From Eubacterium oxidoreducens (GTDB lineage Bacteria; Bacillota; Clostridia; Lachnospirales; Lachnospiraceae): a stretch of 64,000 bases of DNA. The notes under the pieces are model-generated. The model had not been told where the DNA came from and did no database searches. It saw only the letters and a program-made list of their open reading frames with translations. The stretch covers positions 1-64,000 of the forward strand of contig NZ_FMXR01000010.1 in the NCBI RefSeq assembly GCF_900104415.1, read 5' to 3'. The position numbers and the translations under genes were made by a program. Positions 1-9,251 of the stretch are shown piece after piece (the stretch's first letter is position 1; every line of letters starts with the position of its first letter).

Positions 1-194
1 CATTCAATATCATATGTATCGCTTACCCCAAGTTTCAGTTTTAATTCCTCAATAAACATAAGGATGTTCTTATAGTCTGGCGTTACCTGGATGTTTGCAA
101 AAACACGATCCTCTGCTCCGATTACCGGCTCCATTGCACATAAAGTATAGTTTGTACTATGGACATCCATACCGATTTTGATTATTCTATTCAT
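1..194 (-). CDS. IS110-family transposase, N-terminal fragment (runs off window start)
   Basis: The reading frame starts at ATG 194 and is still open at base 1, so only about 64 N-terminal residues are visible. The start MNRIIKIGMDVHS is the usual opening of the IS110-family RuvC-like (DEDD) recombinase, with the first catalytic Asp at residue 10. A strong ribosome site, AGGAGGT, lies 5 bases before the ATG. Family knowledge: IS110 elements recombine DNA without terminal inverted repeats, using a structured bridge RNA made from the non-coding end. The rest of the gene is outside the window, so whether it is intact is unknown. Confidence 0.85.
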   Translation of the reverse strand, partial: MNRIIKIGMDVHSTNYTLCAMEPVIGAEDRVFANIQVTPDYKNILMFIEELKLKLGVSDTYDIE

Positions 195-360
195 AGGTGA
201 CCTCCTTTTGTATGCGGTAATCCCTGTTACCATTTGTCTTTCTCGACTTGTAGTATACAGGTAAATCCACGTTGCTACAAATGTGAGGTCACTTCATATT
301 ATCTATGAAAATGGCTGCAAAACACATACAAATCCTTATTAAACTGTAATTGTGGAAGCG
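195..360 (-). ncRNA. Candidate IS110 bridge-RNA region
   Basis: This non-coding stretch lies directly upstream of the IS110 transposase. It contains two perfect inverted repeats: GGTAA/TTACC at 216-220 and 227-231, and TTGTAG/CTACAA at 248-253 and 275-280. In IS110 elements the non-coding end before the recombinase gene encodes the bridge RNA with its target-binding and donor-binding loops. I infer the same here from position and hairpins only. The outer boundary is a guess, because IS110 ends carry no inverted repeats to mark them. Confidence 0.3.
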
Positions 361-415
361 TAATTGGCGTTTGATAAAAATCCTGACGACTACCATCAAA
401 ATAATCAAATAGCAA

Positions 416-450
416 ATAGCTGTTTTCTAGTTCTACCAAAAAACAGCTAT
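416..450 (-). terminator. Hairpin downstream of the mtaD-like gene
   Basis: An 11-base perfect inverted repeat (ATAGCTGTTTT at 416-426, complement at 440-450) sits 24 bases after the stop codon of the deaminase gene. The stem is AT-rich and the following T-run is poor, so termination is plausible but not certain. It could also lie near the IS110 end. Confidence 0.4.
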
Positions 451-473
451 GCATTAAATAAATAATCTTCATC

Positions 474-1775
474 TTATTTCATTCTACCAATAATTTCATT
501 TGCCTTTGCGTAAACTTCTTTCGGATCAAATCCAATATTGAATTTCATATCTTCATATAAAATTTTACCATTTACCATCGTCATCTTAACATTCTGCTTC
601 GATCCGGCATAAACGATATTCTTAATAATATTATTTTCCGGCTGCATATTCGGCTGCTGAAGATCAAGCATAATCAAATCGGCTTTTTTTCCAACCTCTA
701 ACCGATCGCAGTCATCAAGCCCCATACAATGAGCACCATCACAGGTTGCCATATAAAGAACCTGATCAGCGCTTACACACGCTGCATCTTTCTCACGTAC
801 CTTGGCAAGTGTTGCAGTAAGGTACATCTCCTTAAAGAAGTCCAAAGAATTATTACTGGCAGGACCATCTGTTCCGATACCCATTGGAATACCTTCATCC
901 AAAAAGCGTTTTACAGGTGCGATACCACTTGCAAGCTTTAAGTTTGAGCAAGGATTGGTAACCGCATACAAGCCACGCTTTTTAAAGATGTCAATATCTT
1001 CTTCCGACATATATACACAATGATAACCACCACCGCCATATTCAAACATTCCAAGTGAATCCATCATCTGTGTCGGTGTCTTGCCATATCTCTTAATACA
1101 ATCCTTCACTTCTGATTCCGTCTCTGAATTGTGCGCAAACAATGGAGATTTTACTTTCTGTGCCAAAGCGGCGATATCTTCCATTAATTCTTTCTTTGTC
1201 GTGTATTCTGCATGAAATCCGATGATAAAGCTAGAAAGCTCTCCCAAACTGTTACAGATATTGTAATTTTCTTCCATAAGAGCCGTATCTCCACCAAAAT
1301 CATTCAGTCCGGATGTCTGTACGGTTCTAAATCCGCAGTCAACAGATGCCTGCGCATTTTGTGGCGGGAAGAAATACATATCGAAATTTGAAGTAATACC
1401 ACTTGTCAGATATTCCATAATTCCAAGAATATCAAGATGATAAACATCATCCGGCGTCAACTGTCCTTCTCTTGGGAACACCGAATCAAAAAGCCAGCTT
1501 TGAAGCGGTAAATCATCTGCAAAGGAACGAAGGAATGTCATTGCAGTATGTGTATGCGCATTCTTAAATCCAGGCATTAACAAGTTCTGTTCAACATCTA
1601 TTTCTCGATCCCATACAATCGGATCTTCGCCCTTATCAAATACTTCTTGTATATCTAAGCCATCTCCGATATAAATGATTTTATTATCTCTCACCCACAA
1701 CTGACCATTTACTATCTCAAATGTATGATTTTCTTTTGTCTTAAAAATCTTTGCATTAAAAAAACGAATATTCAT
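474..1775 (-). CDS. mtaD: MtaD-like adenosine-derivative deaminase (amidohydrolase family)
   Basis: This is a 433-residue amidohydrolase of the MTA/S-adenosylhomocysteine deaminase group, which converts methylthioadenosine, SAH or 5'-deoxyadenosine to the inosine forms. Visible metal-site motifs are HTHT after NLLMPGF, HAEYTT, HNSETE and GTDGPASNNS. The start is placed at ATG 1775 (MNIRFFNAKIF), preceded by a purine-rich GGGGGA about 8-9 bases upstream. An upstream in-frame start would overlap the preceding gene and adds residues foreign to the family. It lies 16 bases after purine nucleoside phosphorylase, which suggests a two-step salvage of SAM by-products: deamination, then phosphorolysis. 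The exact substrate cannot be decided from sequence. Confidence 0.85.
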   Translation of the reverse strand: MNIRFFNAKIFKTKENHTFEIVNGQLWVRDNKIIYIGDGLDIQEVFDKGEDPIVWDREIDVEQNLLMPGFKNAHTHTAMTFLRSFADDLPLQSWLFDSVFPREGQLTPDDVYHLDILGIMEYLTSGITSNFDMYFFPPQNAQASVDCGFRTVQTSGLNDFGGDTALMEENYNICNSLGELSSFIIGFHAEYTTKKELMEDIAALAQKVKSPLFAHNSETESEVKDCIKRYGKTPTQMMDSLGMFEYGGGGYHCVYMSEEDIDIFKKRGLYAVTNPCSNLKLASGIAPVKRFLDEGIPMGIGTDGPASNNSLDFFKEMYLTATLAKVREKDAACVSADQVLYMATCDGAHCMGLDDCDRLEVGKKADLIMLDLQQPNMQPENNIIKNIVYAGSKQNVKMTMVNGKILYEDMKFNIGFDPKEVYAKANEIIGRMK

Positions 1776-1791
1776 TATCAGGTTCCCCCTA

Positions 1792-2625
1792 TTATAAAGA
1801 AGCATGAATATTAAGTACACTTTGACGAATAAGTGACTTAATCTGTGGTGCAACGCGATCTGCAGTCTCTTGAATCTCGGCATGCGTCAGTGGATGCTTT
1901 GCTATTCCTGCCGCCAGATTAGAGATACAAGAAACCCCGCAAATCTTCATTCCCATATGATTTGCTGCCTGTGCTTCACAAGCTGTACTCATTCCGACAG
2001 CATCGGCTCCTAATACCTTACACATACGTATTTCTTCCGGTGTCTCATAATTAGGCCCCTTAAGCTGAATATAAACCCCTTCTTTTAGGTCAACATTAAC
2101 TTCTTTAGCCGATTTACGGATAATATCCTGTAAGTCTTCATCATAGACATGAGACATGTCAGGGAAACGCACTCCAAGTTCTTCGATATTCGGTCCAATC
2201 AAAGGTGATGGAACAAAGCAGGAAATCTGTCCTGTGATCAGCATTAAATCACCGGCTGAAAAATCACTGTTAATTCCGCCTGAAGCATTGGTTAAGAAAA
2301 GAACTTTGGCACCAAGCATTTTCATCAGTCTGATTGGCAATACAACGTCTGTCATATCATACCCCTCATAATAATGAACTCGTCCATTCATAAGTACGAT
2401 AGGAACATCTTCCATATAACCAAATATAAATTCTCCGGCATGACCGGCCACCGTCGAAACCGGAAAGCCTTCTATATCATGATAATCAATACGCTTTACT
2501 ACTTTAAATTCGTCTGCATATTTACCGAATCCGGATCCAAGTACAATTCCTATCTCCGGTACAAAATCCGTCATTTCACGAACACTGTCCACACATTTCA
2601 ACAATTTCTCATACACTTTATTCAT
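1792..2625 (-). CDS. punA: Purine nucleoside phosphorylase (class I, trimeric type)
   Basis: This 277-residue protein has the PunA/PNP landmarks: GIVLGSGFG near the N-terminus, the phosphate-binding GRVHYYEG segment, LTNASGGIN in the middle, and GADAVGMSTACE before the base-binding SNLAAG. It splits inosine or guanosine into base and ribose-1-phosphate. It sits between prfA and the mtaD-like deaminase on one strand with short gaps, so it probably belongs to the rpmE-prfA transcript and works with the deaminase in nucleoside salvage. Confidence 0.92.
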   Translation of the reverse strand: MNKVYEKLLKCVDSVREMTDFVPEIGIVLGSGFGKYADEFKVVKRIDYHDIEGFPVSTVAGHAGEFIFGYMEDVPIVLMNGRVHYYEGYDMTDVVLPIRLMKMLGAKVLFLTNASGGINSDFSAGDLMLITGQISCFVPSPLIGPNIEELGVRFPDMSHVYDEDLQDIIRKSAKEVNVDLKEGVYIQLKGPNYETPEEIRMCKVLGADAVGMSTACEAQAANHMGMKICGVSCISNLAAGIAKHPLTHAEIQETADRVAPQIKSLIRQSVLNIHASL

Positions 2626-2646
2626 AAGTAATAACCTCCGCTAATC

Positions 2647-3723
2647 TTAACTTGCCTGTTCTAAGTTACTAAGTTTTGCAGCCTGATCTGCCGCAATCAG
2701 TGCATCTAAAATCTCCTGAATGTCTCCATTCATAATATCGTTTAACTTATATAAAGTCAGGTTAATTCTGTGATCGGTAACACGTCCCTGCGGGAAATTA
2801 TACGTACGAATCTTTTCTGAACGGTCTCCCGAACCAATCTGACTCTTTCTTTCAGCAGCTTCCGCATCATGTGCCTTTTGAAGTTCCAAATCGTACAACT
2901 TGGTACGAAGAAGTGCAAATGCTTTTGCTTTATTTTGAATCTGCGATTTTTCTGTCTGCGAATAAATCACAATACCGGTTGGATAATGTGTAAGACGTAC
3001 CGCCGAATCTGTTGTATTTACACACTGTCCACCATTACCGGATGCACGCATAACATCAATACGAATATCATTTTCGTCAATTTCAATTTCCACTTCTTCT
3101 GCTTCCGGCATAACGGCTACGGTAATTGCCGATGTATGAATACGTCCGCCTGACTCTGTCTTAGGGACACGCTGAACGCGATGTGTTCCGCTTTCGTATT
3201 TCATAATAGAGTATGCTCCCTGTCCGGAAATCATAAAGGTTACACTCTTCATACCACCGATTCCAATTTCTTCACATTCGAGCATTTCGACTTTCCAACC
3301 ACGACCCTCTGCATAATGTACGTACATTCTATATATCTCCGCTGCAAATAAAGCCGCTTCATCACCACCTGTACCCGCACGAATCTCCATGATGACATTC
3401 TTCTCATCATTCGGATCTTTAGGAAGAAGTAAAATCTTAAGTTCTTGTTCAAGAGCTTCCACATTTGCCTTAGAATCATTTAATTCTTCTTTGGCAAGTT
3501 CTCTCATCTCTTCATCGCTTTCTTCGTCAAGAAGAGCCAGTGAATCTTCTATATTTTGCTTTTCCTTTTTATACTTTTGATACGCCTCCACGATTGGAGC
3601 CAAATCACTTTGTTCTTTCATTAATCTACGAAAACGATCTTGATCGGATGCAACATCCGGTTCGCTTAACGTACTCATAAGTTCCTGGTAACGAATTACC
3701 AAATCTTCCAATTTATCAAACAT
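2647..3723 (-). CDS. prfA: Peptide chain release factor 1
   Basis: This 358-residue protein recognises UAA and UAG stop codons and triggers peptide release. The catalytic GGQ lies in [22 protein letters not shown]-type context, and the length matches RF1. It is followed 3' by the nucleoside phosphorylase and preceded by prmC (9-base gap), whose product methylates the glutamine of this GGQ motif. The prmC-prfA pairing is widely conserved and supports the call. Confidence 0.97.
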   Translation of the reverse strand: MFDKLEDLVIRYQELMSTLSEPDVASDQDRFRRLMKEQSDLAPIVEAYQKYKKEKQNIEDSLALLDEESDEEMRELAKEELNDSKANVEALEQELKILLLPKDPNDEKNVIMEIRAGTGGDEAALFAAEIYRMYVHYAEGRGWKVEMLECEEIGIGGMKSVTFMISGQGAYSIMKYESGTHRVQRVPKTESGGRIHTSAITVAVMPEAEEVEIEIDENDIRIDVMRASGNGGQCVNTTDSAVRLTHYPTGIVIYSQTEKSQIQNKAKAFALLRTKLYDLELQKAHDAEAAERKSQIGSGDRSEKIRTYNFPQGRVTDHRINLTLYKLNDIMNGDIQEILDALIAADQAAKLSNLEQAS

Positions 3724-3732
3724 GCTCTTATC

Positions 3733-4575
3733 CTACCTTTCACTTTTCATCAATTTGCCGATTGCAATGCGATCAAGTTGCTGCAAATCTTTTTTAACCA
3801 CCACATCGCAAAATCCATTAAAACTCATGATGTCACGAATGGTATCGCCTTGATCGTATCCTATTTCCAAAAATAACATTCCCTCTTCCGCTAGAGTTCG
3901 TGGAGATAGGGATATAATCTGTCGGTAAAACTCAAAACCGTCTTCGCCTCCATCAAGTGCCGAAAAAGGCTCGTGCACCTTCACCTCCGTCATCAGTTCC
4001 TCAATATCTGCCGTTGGAATATACGGCGGATTCGAAACTATTATATCAAATTCCCCGGAAATATTCTCTAATAAATTACTTTCCACCAAAGTAACCTCTG
4101 CTCCAAGTGCCTTGGCATTACGCTGCGCTACAACAAGCGCCTGCTTACTGATATCAGAACAAGCAACCTGTAGCGATGGCTTCTGAAGTTTTAAAGCAAT
4201 ACCGATACATCCTGATCCGGTGCATAAATCAAGCACCCGCATCCCGTCTTTCGATTGGTTTAAAACTTCCAAAACAAGTTCTTCCGTCTCCATCCGAGGA
4301 ATTAATACATGTTCATCTACATAAAATGAATATCCCATAAACTCTTGTTCATGTGTAATATGCTGAAGCGGAACATGCTCACAACGTTTCTTGATACCTT
4401 CTATATAAGTCTTTTCCTCCGATAAAGACATTTCTTTATCAGGTTCCATAAAAAAATCAGCTTTTGTCACATGACATATATATTCCAAAAGCAAAAAAGC
4501 GTCCGTTCTCGCATCTTCAATATCCGCCTGCGTTAAAGAACAAAATCCATATTCATATGCTTCTTTTAAAGTCAT
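3733..4575 (-). CDS. prmC: Release factor glutamine methyltransferase
   Basis: This 280-residue SAM-dependent methyltransferase carries the N5-glutamine signature NPPY (in IIVSNPPYIP) and the SAM-binding motif VLDLCTGSGCIGIAL. Family members methylate the GGQ glutamine of release factors, and the target gene prfA lies immediately downstream. The gene begins 4 bases after the DUF1385 gene, pointing to co-transcription. Confidence 0.95.
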   Translation of the reverse strand: MTLKEAYEYGFCSLTQADIEDARTDAFLLLEYICHVTKADFFMEPDKEMSLSEEKTYIEGIKKRCEHVPLQHITHEQEFMGYSFYVDEHVLIPRMETEELVLEVLNQSKDGMRVLDLCTGSGCIGIALKLQKPSLQVACSDISKQALVVAQRNAKALGAEVTLVESNLLENISGEFDIIVSNPPYIPTADIEELMTEVKVHEPFSALDGGEDGFEFYRQIISLSPRTLAEEGMLFLEIGYDQGDTIRDIMSFNGFCDVVVKKDLQQLDRIAIGKLMKSER

Positions 4576-4579
4576 AAAA

Positions 4580-5521
4580 TCATTCCTCGTCCTTGTTTCG
4601 ACACTTAGAAGTACATCCTTCTTCTGACTGCGTTAAATATTCTCTCCAATCAAATACTGCTTCCACAGAAGCAATCCCAACTTCAATCATCGAATCATCC
4701 GGTTCTCTGGTTGTGAGATTTTGAAGTTTCAACCCCGGTTTACTAAGAACGTTAGAAAGTTTTCCATCTTTCATGCCAAACCATCTTAGAAGTTCATACG
4801 ACACACCGGCCACTACCGGAATCAAAATCAATCTGGATACCAACTTTAACATATGAGAATCCGTTTGAATAAATATAAAGAAAATAATAGAAATTATAAT
4901 GACAATAAACAAAAAACTGGTTCCACATCTTTTGTGCTGACGGGAGGATTTTCTTACATTTTCTACATTCAATTCCATGCCATGTTCAATACAATTAATG
5001 CATTTATGCTCTGCCCCATGATACATAAACACCCTTTGAATATCTTCAAGTTGTGAAATAAGTAATAAATAACCAAGAAAAATCACGAGACGAAGCACGG
5101 CTTCGAAAATCGAAATCAGAACCTGCGATTCTACAATTTTTCCCAAGAACACAGACGCATAAAACGGCAAAAGCATAAAAACACCAATCGCAATCAAAAG
5201 CGATACTACCACGGTGCCCCCCATCATAAGATTTTCTTTGCTTTCTTCTTTTTTCGTTTTTTCTTTTTCTTCATCCTCTTCTAGAATGCCGGCCGATAGC
5301 ATCAGTGTCGAAATTCCAAGATACATGGAATCAATAAAATTGATTACGCCTCTAACAAGCGGAATCTTTTGCACCCATTTAGCACGGCAAATTCCTTTAT
5401 ATTGTTTTTGTTTGACAACAATTTGTCCATTTGTTTTTCGAACTGCAACTGCATAACAATCTTTGTTACGCATCATCACGCCTTCCATAACAGCCTGACC
5501 GCCTATACCGGAATATTTCAT
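4580..5521 (-). CDS. DUF1385 (YqhQ-like) membrane protein
   Basis: This is a 313-residue predicted membrane protein beginning with the family hallmark KYSGIGGQAVMEGVMMR. It has several hydrophobic segments in the middle (about residues 100-165 and 200-245) and a motif with HGAEHKCINCIEHG, rich in His and Cys, that looks like a possible metal site. The function of the family is unknown. ATG 5521 is preferred over a TTG six bases upstream, because AGGAG lies 10 bases before the ATG. Firmicutes often keep this gene between rpmE and prmC/prfA, as here. Confidence 0.85.
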   Translation of the reverse strand: MKYSGIGGQAVMEGVMMRNKDCYAVAVRKTNGQIVVKQKQYKGICRAKWVQKIPLVRGVINFIDSMYLGISTLMLSAGILEEDEEKEKTKKEESKENLMMGGTVVVSLLIAIGVFMLLPFYASVFLGKIVESQVLISIFEAVLRLVIFLGYLLLISQLEDIQRVFMYHGAEHKCINCIEHGMELNVENVRKSSRQHKRCGTSFLFIVIIISIIFFIFIQTDSHMLKLVSRLILIPVVAGVSYELLRWFGMKDGKLSNVLSKPGLKLQNLTTREPDDSMIEVGIASVEAVFDWREYLTQSEEGCTSKCRNKDEE

Positions 5522-5596
5522 TTTCAACCAACTCCTGTCCGCCCACTGAAAAAGGTTGAGATACTAACGATCCCAACCTTAATTTTCTTTAATCGA

Positions 5597-5800
5597 TTAC
5601 TGATTAATACCATATTTACGATTGAACTTATCAATACGTCCACGAGCCTGTGCAGCTTTCTGCTGTCCTGTATAGAACGGATGGCACTTTGAACAGATTT
5701 CTACGTGGATATTCTCCTTTGTAGAACCAACAGTAAATGTGTTACCACAGTTACATGTAACTGTTGCCTGATAGTAATCTGGATGGATTCCTTCTCTCAC
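5597..5800 (-). CDS. rpmE: 50S ribosomal protein bL31 (zinc-binding type)
   Basis: This 67-residue protein has the CxC (TCNCGN) and CxxC ([10 protein letters not shown]) pairs of zinc-containing L31. It starts with GTG at 5800, with GAGAGGT eight bases upstream. No ATG is available nearby, and [11 protein letters not shown] matches the usual L31 start. It is the first gene of the run rpmE-DUF1385-prmC-prfA-punA-mtaD. Confidence 0.96.
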   Translation of the reverse strand: MREGIHPDYYQATVTCNCGNTFTVGSTKENIHVEICSKCHPFYTGQQKAAQARGRIDKFNRKYGINQ

Positions 5801-5909
5801 TGATTTTCACCTCTCAAACTATGTGATATTACATAACTTAAAATCTAATTTATTTATGTTCTGCGCTATTCAAAACCAATCTGCACATGGTCAACTGAAC
5901 AGCTTGTTT

Positions 5910-5938
5910 ATTGTATCATACGTACCTGCCAAGTGCAA
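5910..5938 (-). promoter_or_regulatory. Promoter of the rpmE operon
   Basis: On the minus strand a TTGCAC -35 box (5933-5938) and a TACAAT -10 box (5910-5915) are separated by exactly 17 bases. The -10 box has an extended TGn. It leaves a leader of about 100 bases before rpmE, containing the small hairpin TATGT/ACATA near 5816-5831. Confidence 0.6.
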
Positions 5939-5945
5939 CCTTTTT

Positions 5946-7334
5946 TTAATAAAATCTTTTCTTACAACAGATATCTACAAATTCTTGATTATTCTTGGTC
6001 TTGACAAACATATTTAAAATATTTTCAACTGCCTCTTCCGTACGCATACCATTAATCGCACGACGCATATTTCCTACTGCATCTTGTTCTTCTTTCGTCA
6101 AAAGAAGATCTTCTCTTCTAGTTCCGGATTTTGTTATATCAATCGCCGGGAATATCCGTTTTTCAGACAATTTACGATCCAAAACTAATTCCATATTACC
6201 GGTTCCTTTAAATTCTTCATAAACAACATCATCCATCTTGCTTCCGGTTTCAACCAGCGCTGTTGCCAGAATCGTAAGGGACCCGCCTTCTCTCATATTA
6301 CGAGCCGCTCCAAAGAAACGTTTCGGCATATGAAGCGCAGCCGGATCCAATCCACCGGAAAGTGTTCTTCCGCTTGGTGGAACAACAAGATTGTAGGCTC
6401 TTGCAAGACGGGTAATGGAATCCAATAAAATCATAACATCTTTTTTATGTTCAACCAATCGTTTCGCACGTTCTATCACCATCTCCGAAACGCGTCTGTG
6501 ATGCTCCGGAAGTTCATCAAAGGTTGAATAAATAACTTCCACATTATCGCCTTCTATTGCTTCTTTAATATCTGTCACTTCTTCCGGTCTTTCATCAATC
6601 AACAAGATAAGTAGATGCATATCCGGATGTGTTTTTGTAACAGACTTGGCTACTTCCTTAAGTAACGTTGTTTTACCTGCTTTAGGAGGTGCCACAATCA
6701 TTCCACGCTGTCCTTTTCCAATCGGAGCAACCAAATCTACAATTCTCATAGCTCTTGACGAATTGTAGGTTTCAAGACGAATTCTCTCATTTGGAAAAAT
6801 CGGAGTTAAATCTTCAAAACTTTTTCTTCTCTGTGCTTCTGTCGGGACTAAGCCATTTACCTGCTTCACATACAAGAGTGCACTGAACTTTTCCTGCTGT
6901 GTCTTAATCCGAATATTTCCCATTACAATATCGCCCGTTTTTAAATTAAACCGGCGAATCTGTGAAGGTGCAACATAGATATCATTCTCACCCGGAAGAT
7001 AGTTTTCACTTCGAATAAATCCGTATCCATCCGGCATCACTTCCAAAATACCATCTGCAATTTCTCCACTATCAAGTTCTGAACCGTAATCTGGCATCTT
7101 ATTTTGTGAACTTTTCTTATCCGTGCCTTCCTCTGTTTTCTTATCTTCCAAATGATCCTTTTGTGATTCTTGTTCCGAATCATTTTCCTGTACACGTTCT
7201 TGTTCATCCAACTCTAACATTGCAGCAACTAAATCTGCTTTTTTCATAGAAGACGTCTTTTTGATTCCTCTACTTTTCGCAAGATCTCTAAGAACGGTTG
7301 CTGATAATGTTAAGTACTTTTCTTTCATACTCAT
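5946..7334 (-). CDS. rho: Transcription termination factor Rho
   Basis: This 462-residue RNA-dependent hexameric helicase ends transcription at Rho-dependent sites. An N-terminal SAP-like Rho_N segment (about 1-45) is followed by an acidic, low-complexity insert (about 46-90), a cold-shock-type RNA-binding domain containing [11 protein letters not shown], and the ATPase core with Walker [14 protein letters not shown] and Walker [16 protein letters not shown]. The acidic insert is common in Gram-positive Rho. The start ATG at 7334 has GAGGAG nine bases upstream. It sits just before rpmE, a conserved neighbour. Confidence 0.96.
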   Translation of the reverse strand: MSMKEKYLTLSATVLRDLAKSRGIKKTSSMKKADLVAAMLELDEQERVQENDSEQESQKDHLEDKKTEEGTDKKSSQNKMPDYGSELDSGEIADGILEVMPDGYGFIRSENYLPGENDIYVAPSQIRRFNLKTGDIVMGNIRIKTQQEKFSALLYVKQVNGLVPTEAQRRKSFEDLTPIFPNERIRLETYNSSRAMRIVDLVAPIGKGQRGMIVAPPKAGKTTLLKEVAKSVTKTHPDMHLLILLIDERPEEVTDIKEAIEGDNVEVIYSTFDELPEHHRRVSEMVIERAKRLVEHKKDVMILLDSITRLARAYNLVVPPSGRTLSGGLDPAALHMPKRFFGAARNMREGGSLTILATALVETGSKMDDVVYEEFKGTGNMELVLDRKLSEKRIFPAIDITKSGTRREDLLLTKEEQDAVGNMRRAINGMRTEEAVENILNMFVKTKNNQEFVDICCKKRFY

Positions 7335-7455
7335 TGCAAAAAACTCCTCTCGCTATTAAAGGGATAAAATGTCGATTCGACTAGATAGGCTTACATTATT
7401 ATACATCACTCACCCAAAATAAAAAAGAACAAAATTTTCTATCCGCCAAAACCAA

Positions 7456-7499
7456 GAAATCCCCTACCCATATAAATACATAAAGGGAAAGGGATTCTT
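7456..7499 (-). terminator. Terminator of the fatty-acid operon
   Basis: An imperfect inverted repeat (AGAAATCCCCTACCC around 7455-7469, GGGAAAGGGATTCTT at 7485-7499) follows accDA by a few bases. On the minus strand it is followed by a T-rich run. It separates the fab operon from rho. Confidence 0.55.
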
Positions 7500-7505
7500 C
7501 TAACG

Positions 7506-9209
7506 CTAAAATGCACGAAATCTTTTTTGACGATCATCAACAATTAAAGACGCATCCAAACTGCAATATTTTTCCATAAAATTATAAAATTCTTTTTTCA
7601 GCAAATTTCCAATCACATGAATATTATCGGTAGTTGCCGGATTTTGTTCTTCTATAACCTTTTCTATAATTCCAAGCTCAAGCAAATCTGATGCGGTCAT
7701 TTTCATCACCTGCGCCGCATGAGATGCCTTAGATGCATCTTTCCATAAAATGGATGCAAAACCTTCCGGAGAGAGCACCGAATAGGTTGCATTTTCCATC
7801 ATCCAGACTTCATTCCCAACAGCTAATGCAAGTGCACCTCCGCTGCCTCCTTCTCCAATTACAAGAGACAAAATCGGCACCTTAATCCCAGCCATTTCAA
7901 ATAAATTATTGGCAATCGCCTGCCCTTGTCCATGTTCTTCTGCTTCCATACCACAAAATGCACCGGGCGTGTCAACAAAACATATAATTGGTCTTTTAAA
8001 CTTCTCCGCCTGCTTCATAAGACGCAAAGCCTTTACATATCCCTCGGGCTGCGGCATACCAAAATTACGGAAAATATTTTCTTTTGTTGTTCTTCCTTTT
8101 TGCTGTCCAATTACGGTAACCGGTTTTCCTGCGAGCATTGCAATCCCACCGATAATCGCACCATCATCAGCTGCCCGTCTGTCACCATGAAGCTCATAGA
8201 ATTCTTCGAACACTTCATCAATATAATCAAGAGCTGTCAAACGTTCTTTGCTTCTTGCAATTTCCACTCGTTCCCATACCGAACGATTTATTTTCGGCAT
8301 ATTAAAAGCTGCCTCATCCTGAAATATTTCCGGCAAGTCTAGCTTTTGTAAATCACAATTTCTATGAAGTCGAATCAATCTGGCAATCGTATCAGCCTGG
8401 TCTTCTCTATGAATAATTCCATCAATCAATCCGTGCTCAACCAAAAACTCAGCCCGCTGGAATCCATCCGGCAGTTTCTGACCAATTGTCTGTTCAATAA
8501 CACGTGGGCCGGCAAATCCTACAAGCGATCCAGGTTCTGCTAAAATAACATCTCCAAGCATAGCAAAAGAAGCTGTTACACCACCTGTGGTCGGATCTGT
8601 TAAAACAGTTAAATAAAACAGTCCTGCGTCCGAATGTTTTTTTAAAGCTGCAGAGGTTTTCGCCATCTGCATTAACGAAATCATTCCCTCTTGCATTCTT
8701 GCTCCTCCGGAACAAGTAAAAATAACAACCGGAAGTTTCTTCTTCGTAGCCTGTTCTACAGCTCTTGTGATTTTTTCGCCAACTACGTATCCCATGCTTC
8801 CCATCATAAAGCGACCATCGCATACACAAACAACTGCTTTTTCCCCATCAATCGTGCATTCTCCCGTCAAAACTCCATCTTTTAACTTCGTCTTTTCCTG
8901 CATCTTCTTGATTTTGTCTTTGTATTCCGGAAACGAAAGCGGATCTGTTGTTTCCAAATCATCATCCCAGCTGACAAAACTGCCCTTGTCTGCTATTAAT
9001 TTAATTCTTGTTTTGCTTCGAAGTCTGAAGTATTTTCCACATTTATAACAAACATAATGATTGGATACAACATCTTCTTTCAACAGCATTTCGCCACAAG
9101 CATCACACTTCATCCACAAATCAGCCGGCATATGCTCCGACGGCGAATTATGCATTTTTCTTTGTTTCCCATCAACCGGAATATAATTTGTCTTCTTAAA
9201 ATTAAACAT
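7506..9209 (-). CDS. accDA: Acetyl-CoA carboxylase carboxyltransferase, fused beta-alpha (AccD-AccA)
   Basis: A single 567-residue chain carries both carboxyltransferase subunits. Residues 30-300 are AccD, starting with a four-cysteine zinc ribbon (Cys 35, 38, 54, 57) and containing [11 protein letters not shown]. From about residue 310 it is AccA, with [20 protein letters not shown] and [12 protein letters not shown]. Together they move CO2 from biotin to acetyl-CoA to make malonyl-CoA. The linker is short and the N-terminal helical part of AccA is trimmed. No stop or frameshift separates the halves, so this is a real fusion. It is the last gene of the fab operon. Confidence 0.93.
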   Translation of the reverse strand: MFNFKKTNYIPVDGKQRKMHNSPSEHMPADLWMKCDACGEMLLKEDVVSNHYVCYKCGKYFRLRSKTRIKLIADKGSFVSWDDDLETTDPLSFPEYKDKIKKMQEKTKLKDGVLTGECTIDGEKAVVCVCDGRFMMGSMGYVVGEKITRAVEQATKKKLPVVIFTCSGGARMQEGMISLMQMAKTSAALKKHSDAGLFYLTVLTDPTTGGVTASFAMLGDVILAEPGSLVGFAGPRVIEQTIGQKLPDGFQRAEFLVEHGLIDGIIHREDQADTIARLIRLHRNCDLQKLDLPEIFQDEAAFNMPKINRSVWERVEIARSKERLTALDYIDEVFEEFYELHGDRRAADDGAIIGGIAMLAGKPVTVIGQQKGRTTKENIFRNFGMPQPEGYVKALRLMKQAEKFKRPIICFVDTPGAFCGMEAEEHGQGQAIANNLFEMAGIKVPILSLVIGEGGSGGALALAVGNEVWMMENATYSVLSPEGFASILWKDASKASHAAQVMKMTASDLLELGIIEKVIEEQNPATTDNIHVIGNLLKKEFYNFMEKYCSLDASLIVDDRQKRFRAF

Positions 9210-9251
9210 CTACATTCACCTGCATAACATCATAATCTGCAAATTTTACTC

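Noticed and set aside
1776-1883. Longer N-terminus for the mtaD-like gene
   Set aside because: The extra residues overlap the end of the nucleoside phosphorylase gene and do not resemble the family. ATG 1775 gives the normal amidohydrolase start.
8494-8829. Minus-strand open frame inside accDA
   Set aside because: It overlaps the AccD domain in another frame and has no family pattern.
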